From positions 310,001-374,000 of the forward strand of contig MCGT01000013.1 of NCBI GenBank assembly GCA_002104935.1: 64,000 bases of DNA, written 5' to 3'. Source of the DNA: Hesseltinella vesiculosa. Taxonomy: Eukaryota; Mucoromycota; Mucoromycetes; Mucorales; Cunninghamellaceae. The position numbers and the translations under genes were made by a program. The stretch's first letter is position 1. Each line of letters begins with the position of its first letter. The notes below the pieces were generated by a model. That model was given only the letters and a program-made list of their open reading frames with translations, searched no databases and was not told where the DNA came from. This document shows, piece by piece, positions 23,209-33,031 of the stretch.

Positions 23209-23655
23209 TTACGATTCACCAAGCAAGGTTTGAAGATCACGGATTTGTTCTTTAAGGTCGTTTTTTGTAGATATCAATTGCTTGATATGGTCCACAGCTG
23301 TAAAGAGTCAATTAGTACATACTAGTGCCATCTTTTTCAAAGAGAGAAACTTACACTTTTGCAATATCAAGGCCTCGCTTCGATTACCAGAATTCAGAGC
23401 AGGCACAATTTCAATCAGTTGGTCAAAACCGATACGAATGTTTTGTCGTCGTTTTTGTTCAGAGGCAATGTGATTGGCTTTCTTTTCGGCCTCGGTCAAA
23501 AGCTCATGAGGGGCTTTGCGGCTGCGTCGTTCTTTGGCCGGAGGAGCCGCTTGGGTATCGTCTTGATCGAGAGCTCGTTTGGATGAGGTGGCCATTTCTT
23601 TTGAGGCTTCCGAGGAAGCTTTTTTCGCAGGAACGGGTGATGTCGTGGGAGCCAT
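23209..23655 (-). CDS. small bHLH transcription factor (Ino4/USF-like)
   Basis: Exons 23655-23355 and 23297-23209 give 390 nt, 129 residues. A Ser/Ala/Lys-rich N-terminus leads into LLTEAEKKANHIASEQKRRQ, the basic region with the His-Glu-Arg/Lys pattern that contacts E-boxes. The first helix (IRIGFDQLIEIVPAL), a short loop (NSGNRSEA), and the second helix run into ILQKSVDHIKQLISTKNDLK. A short leucine-repeat helix closes the protein (LKEQIRDLQTLL). The small size and basic-region sequence recall Ino4/Mlx-type E-box factors that act as dimers, so it is probably a subunit of a heterodimer. Targets are not deducible. Start: ATG at 23655; an in-frame upstream extension crosses a poly-A run and was not used. 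Confidence 0.85.
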
Positions 23656-24140
23656 GATGATATTTCTTATTTTATAACAAAAAAAAAAAACGCACAAAAA
23701 GAACCGATGAGTCTAGTGCAATCAAACTATGTACAAGAATGGATTAAAGAAAAAAAGGGGACAGTTGAACAAAGGGAAAGACTGAGAATGGGAAAAAAAA
23801 ATTGGGAAAGAAAAGGAACCGCCAAAAACAGAAAATGGTGAAAAAAAATGTGGGGTTCAACAAATTTTCAAGAGAACCAATTGAAAGCATGCAGACGAGT
23901 GATTTTTAAATGCAGGAAAAAGGGCAAAACACAGCCTTGCAGATTGAATGGCGGTTTTTTAGAGTACTTTCTCTTCAAGGCAAAGGATAAGCGCCATCAT
24001 GGCTCCACATTGTAAAAACCATAAAAAAGCCATTGTCGACCCATCTTACTAGGCTGGTTGGTGGCAGAGCCAAAGCCCGCCAGGCGGCAAAGCAAACCTC
24101 CGCCATTTGTTTACCCGGCTCACTTTTATTATTATTATTA
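23656..24140. other. A/T-rich spacer upstream of the bHLH gene
   Basis: About 485 bp between the bHLH start and the stop codon of the next minus-strand gene. Mostly A-runs and purine-rich DNA. No gene or recognised site; the bHLH promoter should lie here. Confidence 0.35.
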
Positions 24141-24797
24141 TCATCTGTGCTCGATGGCATTCACAAAGCGCTGACCTTCGATCTCCAAATTGAGTTCATC
24201 TGTAGCATCGAGAATGATCGGTTCGTTGGTAAAGCCGTACTTTGATAGGCAATGGACCACACTTCATTCGAGGGAAAAAAAAAAAAAAAAAAAAAAAGAG
24301 CGACTTAGATGTCACTTGGTTCGGTAAAAAAGACACTTACTGGTCGTCAAAGTCAGGTTCAAATTGAGAATCAGAGCTCATCATCAAGCCCACATCTTTG
24401 GACGCTAATGGAGACTGGCTGTTCAGCGTCCTGTGATGCTTTTCATACAGTGACAAGGCACCCCTGTATTATCCTGAAAGAGTCAGCACTTCTTTTTTTG
24501 TCTCCTCAAAAAAACGCGCGTACCCCGAAGCAAAAACAATGGCATCAATGTCTTCCACAAACACGTCTTCAGCACATGTCTGGTCCATGGCAGCATCTAT
24601 CTCATGGCTTTCAATGTGAGGCGGCTGGCAAGGTACAAATGAATGAACTACAGCTTACCACCAGGCGAGCGAGCAATGTCGCGGATGTCGACAGCCAATT
24701 GCGCATCCGCGAGGTGGATGCTTTTCTCAAGGGCTTCGGCGCGGCGGCGAGATCCCGCGGCGTTGTCAATCATGATACATACTTTTTTGGCTGGCAT
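24141..24797 (-). CDS. hypothetical protein, 140 aa
   Basis: Four exons, 24797-24659, 24596-24524, 24430-24341 and 24261-24141, give 423 nt in frame, 140 residues. It starts MPAKKVCIMIDNAAG, with a hydrophobic strand that could be the first strand of a flavodoxin-like or Rossmann-type fold. EDIDAIVFASG could be a later strand, and the C-terminus (DELNLEIEGQRFVNAI) resembles the last helix of WrbA-like flavodoxins. The FMN-binding region of that family is not visible, so this may be a divergent or shortened member, or something else. Intron 3 carries a long poly-A run (24275-24297). Low confidence in both name and exact splice sites; the existence of the gene is supported by the reading-frame fit. 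Confidence 0.5.
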
Positions 24798-25600
24798 TTT
24801 CACAAAGGAGAAAAGAAAAGAAAAAGTCAAAGTAATGCCTCTTTTATTTTGTGAGAGAGTTCTCACACGCTCTGAATCATCGCCCATTGACCAAACGACC
24901 TAAATGGCTGAGTGTTGCATGAACATTGGGGCAGAAGCAAGCGCCTATGGCTTGCTTGTTTTGGTTCTCCGCCAATCCTCTTTCTTTGGCTCTTTTCCGG
25001 CGGGTGGCCCGGGCAAGATTTTTTTAGGAAAGCCGACTGCGAGGACAAAGCATGTTTCATTTGTGCCGTGCCATAGTCATACGGTTGAGGGCGTCGATTA
25101 TTCGATTGACCAGGATGGAACAGCTCAACGTGCCAGAACAGCCCCCCCCCCCCCTCAAAAAAAAAGTGGCTACTTTTGGCCCTTTTGCGATCTGCACCGA
25201 GGAGGCTGGAGGCAGTTTGCCGAGGAAACAACGCGACCAAAAGCAATAGATGACATGCAGGACTGCGCAAAATAAAAAAAGGAGAACGCTCTTTGTGGGC
25301 AGCCAAACCATCAAACAAGGAGAATTTGACAACAGGCTGGATAAGTCCATCTCCGTTCTCACACTAAATCAAAAACAAAAACAAAGGCAAAACAAAGGTG
25401 ACAGGCCAGCCTTGATTTGGAAGACCCATGACATCAGATCCTCGACGTCGTTTCATAGCCAATGGTCGACACCGTGCAATCAGTGCAATGCTACAGTGAT
25501 TGGCCTCGGGGGTTGAAATCAAAGCTTAAAAAAAATCCTTCGTGTTCTTCCAGGTTCTCTCTTTTTTTCCAACTTTTAAAAAAAACAAATCTTTTTCGAA
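24798..25600. promoter_or_regulatory. spacer and FKBP12 promoter, with two CCAAT boxes
   Basis: Divergent spacer of about 800 bp. GCCAAT at 25459-25464 and its inverted form GATTGGC at 25499-25505 lie about 100-140 bp upstream of the FKBP12 ATG, suggesting NF-Y/HAP binding. A C14 run (25141-25154) stands out in otherwise mixed DNA. No gene was recognised. Confidence 0.4.
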
Positions 25601-26135
25601 ATGGGTGTTACGTAAGTGCTATGCTCACTCTCTTGGTGTTGGCATTGACGAGTCCTTATCTAGTATTGAAACTATTACTCCTGGCGATGGCAAAAACTTC
25701 CCCAAGTCAGGTGATACCGTGAGCATTCACTACACCGGTACTCTTCAAGATGGCTCCAAGTTTGACTCTTCTCGTGATCGTGGCCAACCTTTCCAATGCC
25801 GCATTGGCCAAGGCCAAGTCATTGATGGTTGGGATAAGGGTGTTCCTCAACTCTCCATCGGCCAACGTGCTAAGCTGATCTGCACCCCTGACTCTGCCGT
25901 AAGCTTCCCTCACTCGCTCTGAGCCTTGTTTGCACGTGTATTCGCTTGGTATCAACATTATTTTTTTTTGTTCTATCTTTTAGTATGGCGCCCGTGGTAT
26001 TCCCGGTGTGATCCCCCCTAACTCCACCCTCATCTTTGGTAAGTTTTCACCATTGCGTTTGTCAAAGACTGTCGGCTCAACTCGTTTTTTTTTTTTTTTT
26101 GTTTCTTAGATGTTGAACTCCTCAAGATTAACTAA
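25601..26135 (+). CDS. FPR1: FKBP12-type peptidyl-prolyl isomerase, FK506/rapamycin receptor
   Basis: Cytosolic cis-trans prolyl isomerase, and the receptor through which FK506 inhibits calcineurin and rapamycin inhibits TOR. Four exons: 25601-25611 (only 11 nt), 25664-25898, 25984-26038 and 26110-26135; 327 nt, 108 residues, the usual FKBP12 length (about 107-114). Conserved ligand-pocket residues are visible: [56 protein letters not shown] (Tyr, Phe, Asp, Val-Ile, Trp and Tyr of the drug pocket). The tiny first coding exon encodes only MGV plus two bases. In Mucorales this gene is the locus where drug-resistant mutants and epimutants arise. A standard AATAAA follows the stop by 7 bp. Very secure. 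Confidence 0.96.
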
Positions 26136-26141
26136 AAAATG

Positions 26142-26147
26142 AATAAA
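26142..26147 (+). terminator. polyadenylation signal AATAAA of FKBP12
   Basis: Perfect AATAAA seven bases after the stop codon. Confidence 0.5.
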
Positions 26148-26875
26148 GCAATATGATTTTACAAAGTAGCCTTATTACTGTTTGTGCTTTCAAAATGAAG
26201 AGAGGAGGACAGAAATGGAAATGTGCAAAACAGAAAACAAAGGGAGGGCAGAAAATGATCAAAGATGGTAGACCATGTGACGGGAGCGGATGGACTTTGA
26301 CAGCCCCAAGACCCCGAGTCTCAGGTGCTGTCCTTTCACTTTTGTCTTCCTACAGCGGCACAGAAACTGCCACAAACGGGGCTGGTTTAGCTGACCATCC
26401 GTTGAGCCGTTGCATGGGATCTTGGGATGTCCTACGTTTGCTTTGGCTTGTAGACACAGCCGGCTGCATCATCCGTGTGAACAGAGAGAGAGGGAGAGGG
26501 GGGGGGAAGGAGCACAATTTTGTTTTGGAGGAGACGGATGCACGCGTTCACAGGAGGTGACTGTTCGCCATCAAATTTGGCAAGAGGGTAAGGGCAGCAT
26601 AGAGTTCCTTTGTGAGTGGCGTGTAGGGAGGAGGCGCAAAGGCTGTGTTGCTGATGGACTTGTTACGTGAAGAGCAAGCAAGGTCGGATCAATCATACGG
26701 TGCTAAATTCAGTTACCGTTGTTGCCGCCATGGAAATGAATTACGAGAAGCCATCACTGACCATATGGATATTCGCTGATTAGGGGAGACGAGGGTGAGT
26801 GAACAAACTGCCCAAAAATAGAAATTTAGGATGTCACTTGTTTTATTTTTGTAATGTACAGGGACAATGAAAAAG
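26148..26875. other. convergent spacer between FKBP12 and the F-BAR gene
   Basis: About 730 bp between two 3' ends. A purine-rich GAGAGAGGGA stretch is at 26483-26508. Inverted AATAAA (TTTATT) at 26842-26847 is a candidate polyadenylation signal for the F-BAR gene. No gene seen. Confidence 0.35.
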
Positions 26876-29800
26876 TTATACATTTTCGATCAAAGATCTT
26901 GGCACATAACCTTGTATGGCACCAAGGCTTTCGGTTGCTCGATCCCATATGGATGCAATGCACCAAGAACCATTTTCTATGCTGTGGATGGCCAGGCAGT
27001 CGCCAGTTTTAAATCCAAGATACCCATCGGAGCCAGGCTGGTCATGCACGGCGCGGGCTACGAGAGGATAAAAAAAATATCAATAAGTTTGCTAGGGGGT
27101 TCATTCTTGTGCACTTACCAAAGGAGAGGATGCATTGCTTTGGCATTGTTGGTGGTGAATAGGTCTGGACGGGCGAGGATTGTATTGGTTGCTGGTAGTC
27201 TTGTGTTTGTAGCGGGGTTTCCTGCTCCATTGGCGGCATCCCTGAATAGTAAATTTTCTGTAGTTGTGCAAACATGGACGGCTGTGGCTCCGTGGGTAGT
27301 GATGTCAGTGCATATATAGAATTTGGACGTGAGGTGGACTTGGTGGGCTTGGTGGCGGATGGCTGAGGCGTGGCGGATGACGGAGAGGAGGGTATGGTGG
27401 CGGACGGGGATGTAGGATAGAGAGAGAGAGAGGATCGTGGGGTAGACGACTTGGTTGTCTGGGGTACTGGTCTGAGGGCGGGTGATTGAGAGGCAGGCTT
27501 TGTGGAAGGCTGGCGGGATATGGACGAGTCGGTCTTGTTGTTGTCAGGCGTGGGATCATTGTCAGTGATGGGCTGCACACCCAGTTCTTGCAGAAGTTCC
27601 TTGATGGAGGCATCAAAAGCGCGGTCGTCTCGCGAGAGTTTTACTTCATGGCGCAGTGAGGGTGAGCTTCGATTGATGCTTGGTGGCCGTGATTGACGAT
27701 GGGGCTGGTCAATGTTAAACACATTGTTGCCAATGGTAAAGACAACCTTGGCTCGGGGATCGATCTCCATGTCTTCGTCCTGGTTTTGCAGGAAGCGTCG
27801 GGAAGCGGAAGACGAAATTGAGATGGTCGGCGACAGGACGGGCGAGTATTTCTTGGCCAGGGGCGTCGTTGCTTGAGGTGTATCATAAGAAGACGGGGTG
27901 GTGGTGGAAGGTGTGGAGCGAGGCGTGTCATAGGTGGAAGCAGACCGAGGTGTTGTGTGTGAAGGCGTTGCGGCGCGGGGGGTAGATGAGTTGGAGCTTG
28001 TGGTGCGAGAGGAAGCGCTGGCGGGCTGGCCATCGTCGTGGAGTGATGGGAGACGTTTGTGAATGCGGGGGATCGTTTTAAGAGGGTTGGCAGGATCCTG
28101 GACAGTGGACTTGCTGCTTGCACTGTTGTTTGAGGTGGCATGGGCGCTCGTTGGGGGTGCACACTTGGTCTGTTGTGTGTTGACGGTCCGGGTCGTGTTG
28201 ATGCTGGTTCGCGACGTATTGAAGCTCGTTCGTGATGTGTTGGTGCTACTTCGAGCTGTGTGGACGCTGGTCCGAGCCGTATGTAGGCTAGTCCGAGGGG
28301 TGTTGGTGGTGGAGATGGATGGGGAGCTGCTGACATTGGCCATGGATTTGCCTTTTGGTGTCATGGTGAGCTTGGCTAGACTAGCGTTGGTGGCTGGGTC
28401 ATGGGGAGCAGGGAATTCGGCTGAATGGAACGTTGTAAATGTCTTTGACGAGTCATCCAAATAGTGCACATAGACAGGAGGATCTTGTAGGGGAAAGAAA
28501 TGGTAAACGGCCTGGTCTCCTTTTCCTTGCACGCACACAAAATGTCGGCTTTTCTGTTACTTTCTGGACTTACCTGGTATCAGGGAACCCGTACCACGTT
28601 CATCGATAAAGGTGCGAATATCTGAATCACGATCGCATTGTTCAATTGACTTCCAGAACCGTTCAAAAGCCTGTGCAAACGAAAGAGGTGAATTTGTATT
28701 TTTTGGTCAATCATTCTTTTTTTTTTTTCTTTACCTCGAGTTCATGGCTGTTGTTGCTGGACAGCAAGTTTACATAAAGGCTGAAGCTGTGGCGCAAAAA
28801 CTCGATGCGCTTTTCTTCCATTTCTTGATATCGCTATTATTGTTAGAGTAGAGTAAAAAGAGAGCGTTGAGCTTGCGCTGCTTGGTTTCTTCCATCCTTA
28901 CGTCGCAGGCAGCTTTCCATTCACAGTCCCACACCATTGTGGCCTCGGAAAGCTTGATACAGGCACTCTTGTATTCTTGTTCGAAAACGTGGACATCGTA
29001 CTTGCTTCGATGGATTTTTTGCTGTAGTTTTTCCAATTCTCTGCCCATGGCGGTGCTCAAGTGGCCTTCGAATGTGACCAGCTTGCTGCATTCTATTTCG
29101 TATTTTTCTTTGGCCTGCAATCCATCTTGTCAGCAACCAACGCACAGGTGGGTCTCTCTCTCTCTCTCTCTTTTTTTTTTTTTTTCTTTTCTTCGGTCTG
29201 AATACCTTGTCTAGATGAGCTGAATAGAGTCGTTTGTTGCGATGGGCTTTATCCACATTGGTTTGCACCTACACGCAACGGACCCAAACACACCCACAAA
29301 AAGATTTGTTTGTTAGTTGGTGTCAGATAAAACGATTTTTTTTTCTTACGAGCTTCCGTTTGTCCTTTTGTTCCAAAATGAAATTGTCTAGCTGGACTTC
29401 TAAGTTGGTTCTTATTTTTGAGGCAAGTTCAAGATTCGCATGGGCGGTTTTTTCCAGTTCTATTTGGGCGGTAGCGAGTAAAATGCCCAGCGTTCTGATA
29501 GAGAGTGCGTCAGAGATAGAGTTTATCATTTTCCTAAGGGAGGCTTTACCCAGTTTCATCACGCCCCAATTCGGTTTTGAGTTGTTTGAGCAGCTTCTTT
29601 CCCATTTCTTCATGGACAGCGGCTCTAAATAAAACACGGGGCACGTTAAAAAAAAGGGTCAGCCAAAAAAGAAAGGTGGACGAGAAAGCCTTATTTCATT
29701 ACCGATTGCCATAGAATGCTTTTAAATCCTCAAATGTACGCTTCGCACTGGCCATCTTGGTAGTCAATGCATAATAGCCGGCATCTTCTTTTCCCTATCA

Positions 29801-29941
29801 ACAGCAAAGAGGTCAGCTCGTAAAAAACAAATGAGAAAAAAACGACGCATGGCTGGCCGATTTAAAAGATGGAAGTCGAGTTCAATACTTTACCCAGAAA
29901 TGATTGGCAAATGTTTTTGGCACATTAACAACGTCCATCAT
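26876..29941 (-). CDS. F-BAR and SH3 domain protein (Cdc15/Imp2/Hof1-type, PSTPIP-like)
   Basis: Membrane-bending scaffold linking cell membrane to the actin ring in septation or endocytosis. Ten exons from 29941 down to 26876 total 2,379 nt, 792 residues. The N-terminal F-BAR (residues 1 to about 280) begins with VPKTFANHFWGKED, the family opening (FANNFWG-like), then coiled-coil-like helices rich in Lys/Glu. A long Ser/Thr/Pro-rich linker (about 290-730) includes a seven-residue repeat. The last exon (27057-26876, 60 codons) encodes an SH3 domain: ARAVHDQPGSDGYLGFKTGD ... WCIASIW ... GYVPRSLIENV, with the ALYDY-type start and the conserved Trp, Gly and Pro. That order matches Cdc15, Imp2 and Hof1. 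Start: two adjacent ATGs; the first (29941) is used. Confidence 0.9.
28182..28301 (-). repeat. seven-residue (21-nt) tandem repeat in the F-BAR linker
   Basis: Six imperfect units of a Thr-x-Arg-Thr/Ser-Ser-x-His/Asn type: TPRTSLH, TARTSVH, TARSSTN, TSRTSFN, TSRTSIN, then a degenerate TTRTVNT. They lie near the start of the Ser/Thr-rich linker. Each unit carries an R-x-S/T site, so the array offers many potential phosphorylation sites for basophilic kinases; this is inference. Confidence 0.75.
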
Positions 29942-30566
29942 TGAAAATAGAATGACTCGACAACTTGTATAATCGAGCTCAATGCGTGGAAAAGAAGAAA
30001 AAACAAAAAAAAAGTAAAAGAAGAAAAGAACAAAAAGTTGCCCAGTCTTGGTTGCAAAAAAAATACATTACCCAATTTGGAAAAATTCCTGCAGCGAGCT
30101 GGTTTTTTTCTTTTGCTCGGAGGCTCAGCAGAAGGGTTCCATGTTGTTGTCATTCCAGTTTCATGCGCGATACGCCATGGTGCATCAAGCCATCCCCCAT
30201 TCTGGGGACTCACAAGAGCTAAAGGTGACACAGGTCAAAAAGCAGCCACCACGTCATGCATTTCCGGAGCACGTCCTTTCCATTCTTTGCAGCGATGTTT
30301 ATTAGCAAAAACGTGAAAGGTGAATGGCGTTAAAAGAATAAAGGAGGGATATGAACTAAACTACATGGAATCGAATAAATAAAAGTAAATCAAAAGAGCT
30401 TGTATACACAAAAAAAAAGAAGAACAGAGAGGAGGAGGGTTGAAAAAAAAAACCTATTAAATACTACAATACAGGTAAAGAGCTAAGGCCAAATGGCAGA
30501 TGTGAAAGACTATAGAGGGGCGAGGGGGATATGGAGGGGGGATACAAAAGATAAATAAATTAAAGA
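29942..30566. other. spacer upstream of the F-BAR gene
   Basis: About 625 bp of A-rich DNA holding the F-BAR promoter and the 3' flank of the hexokinase-like gene. No coding region or recognised site. Confidence 0.35.
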
Positions 30567-32256
30567 TCAAGACAGAGATGAGGATGAGGATGACGCAGCT
30601 GCCATTTTCTCGCTCATCATGGCAACAATGGCAGCGCCCACGATTCGATTTGTCTTGACAATACCAACGGAGAGTTTACTGGCGACTTGTTCAGGAATCA
30701 GATCTTTCAGTGTAGTACATACTCGAGGATGAAAGGAGGGATAGTCTTCGTAGATGCTACCGCTGATGGCTAAGGTCGAAAAACGACACGGTGAGCGGGG
30801 CGGGTTTTTCTTTTCCCAGCAACTTACATATAGCACAGCCAGGATCTTCTGGATGAAAGCCAACCTGGGAGGTGACCATGTGTTGGACGATGGAGGCGAC
30901 GGCGGTGCCGACAAGGCTGGCAGCTCGGAAGCCAACAAGCTCACAGACCTTTTTGGTGATTTCGCGGTCGGCCAGTGTGGTTTTTGGCAGGTTGAGCATG
31001 TCTTCCAAGATGATGCGGATGTCGTCGAGATTGGCAGAATTGTCGGCCTCACAGACGTACATGTAGCTGGTATCGAACCCATGGGGTGTGTTGAGGAGGG
31101 TGGATGAGTTGCCGTTGAAAAGCAGATCGCAGTCGACGAGATAGGTAAGGATGGTTCGGACCAGTTCGCCAAGAAAGATGCCGGTGGTCATTTTTTCAAA
31201 CATGTGGAAGCGGGGGTTGATGGATTCTCGATCTAGTTTGCGGTCGAACCAGGTGCAGGGCAAGGTCCGGTTGGAAGAGCCAAAATTACCCCATTCTGTG
31301 TTGATCACCATTTCAGAGTCGAGCGGGGTCGAGAGGTGTTGCGTGTGAAATTTTGAGACGTTGCAAGCCTTGTCATAATAAGCGCAGTTGGTCCCTAGAC
31401 TGTGAACAATACCTATCCGTGTGGAAGGATGCTGATAGGCGTGGGCGAGCAATGTGCAGACGGCGTCTAGACGTTGAGGAAAAAAAAAGTGAGATCGCTG
31501 GTCGGATGGAGATGTTTTTCCACCTTACCGTTGGCGATGGCGACGATTTTGATAGGCAGTTGTTTTAATTGGACACGTTCGTGCAGTAGCTGGACAATGT
31601 CGGTACCAACGCCGTTTGGGTAACTGTAACCGTAGCCAAGAGACATGAGGGTGCCGCGGTCGATGCTCGTTTGCTTGATGGCAAAGCCAAAAGACACGGC
31701 GGTCGGGTAAATATATTGATCTTGCGTGCCCACCCGGTCCAAAAAGTCGGCTACACATTCGACAATGTAATCGATCAGTACAGTAAAATCGTCACCGCTG
31801 GTAAGCTCTTGTGGAATTTTGTACTGATATTGATTGATGGCAAGTTTTCCGTGGTCGCCTTTCAGCTTCACTTGACAGGCATACACATCGAGGCCGGCGA
31901 ATTCTAGCGCCAAGTAGGTGCCTTTTTCAAAGCCGGTTGGGTGGCCTATGAAGACGAGTAAGCCCACACACAACAAAACCGGCTTCCTTACCGGTGACAA
32001 AGGAGGGAATCATATTGAGGTCGCTAGTACGATCATCATTTAGGCCGGACTTGATTTCTTTAGTAAAGTAGTCCATGACTTGCAAGAGGACCGATTTGTC
32101 GAGTTGAAACATTTGCTTGAGTTCAAGCATAGCATTCTGTTGCTGAGGGTTTCCATGAATCAAAGGCATGGTGTGCAGGGGTTGACTCGGTGGATCACAC
32201 GAGCTGGTATCCATGGGAGAACCAATGTGATTCTCGCTCGGTGTGTGCGAGTACAT
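30567..32256 (-). CDS. divergent hexokinase-family protein, probably regulatory rather than catalytic
   Basis: Four exons (32256-31992, 31945-31529, 31466-30828, 30769-30567) give 1,524 nt, 507 residues, the usual length of a single-domain hexokinase. The fold is recognisable: LTSGDDFTVLIDYIVECVADFL, VAIANDAVCTLLAHAYQHP (canonical VALVNDTVGTLLA, with catalytic Asp kept across the splice), a VINTEWGNFG block keeping the sugar-binding Glu, and NPRFHMFEKM. But key signatures are changed. The phosphate-binding LGGTNxR becomes LEFAGLDVYA. The LGFTFSFP...WTK signature becomes VSFGFAIKQTSIDRG...SLGYGYSYP, losing the Ser and the Thr-Lys pair. Loss of these should abolish kinase activity. Ascomycetes have atypical hexokinase-like regulators (for example Aspergillus XprF/HxkC); this may be an analogous regulator of carbon or protease genes. 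The N-terminus is extended and Pro/His-rich; start at the first ATG. Confidence 0.85.
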
Positions 32257-33031
32257 CGGGTGGAAGGCAGGATGGCAAGGTGGTGATGTTGAACTTCCAA
32301 AAAAAAAAGTTTCGGGAGAGGAACTACAACAAATAAACAATTATAAAAAAAAAGTAATAAATAAACAGTAATGTGGAGAAGGAAGATGGGGAAAAAAAAG
32401 AAAAAACCAAGGATCACAAATTTTCAACTCGCCGCCTTTTGCCCATGGATCGTTGGAAATGGACAAAAAAAGGTGAATGCGATTCAATCTCCGTTTGGCT
32501 CGCCCACATTGATGATTGGAGCAAATTTGTGCCCATCCTTTCCCGCCGTACAAAAATACGTTTGGCTGCCTGGGTTGCTATGTGCGACAGACTTGTTTGA
32601 AAAGAAATCCAGGGTCTGCTCCATACAGACGACCCGAAAAGAAAAGCAATGGCAAACAATGCTCACTTTCCGTTTCCAAAGTTTTCCAAAGAGGCAAAAT
32701 TGGTATACGTGAGAAAAGCAACAATGGAAAAGAGGAGGCGGGAAAACATTTCGAGTCCACATTTTTTAGTGACTGATAAAAGTTATGCGCTGCGAGAAAT
32801 AGTCTATGTAACTGGTGTTACGAGAGAGAGGCGGGTCCTTCATCGTCATCTTGAGTTCAGTGTGGAAAATAAGACGCGCTGTCTCTGGACTTTGAAGGTA
32901 ACGCCCTTTTTGTCGCTAAAGAAAAAACGGCCTTAATGGTTTACATCAATAGCTTTCTCGGTGCAATGACCAAGCAAGTGATGCTGGTGTCGTTTGAGTT
33001 TTATTTACAGCAAGGAAAAAAGGGTCGATGG
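32257..33031. other. spacer upstream of the hexokinase-like gene
   Basis: About 775 bp, no convincing coding region. Several short A-runs and short ORFs without protein character. The promoter for the hexokinase-like gene must lie here. Confidence 0.35.

Noticed and set aside
23975..24160. Minus-strand ORF of 61 codons with Asn-repeat (DDNNNNK)
   Set aside because: It overlaps the 3' end of the better supported four-exon gene and arises from the TTATTATTA run after its stop codon.
31467..31530. Apparent loss of the catalytic Asp in the hexokinase-like protein (reads ...IANG)
   Set aside because: When the intron is spliced out correctly, the codon becomes GAC (Asp) across the junction, giving ANDAV.
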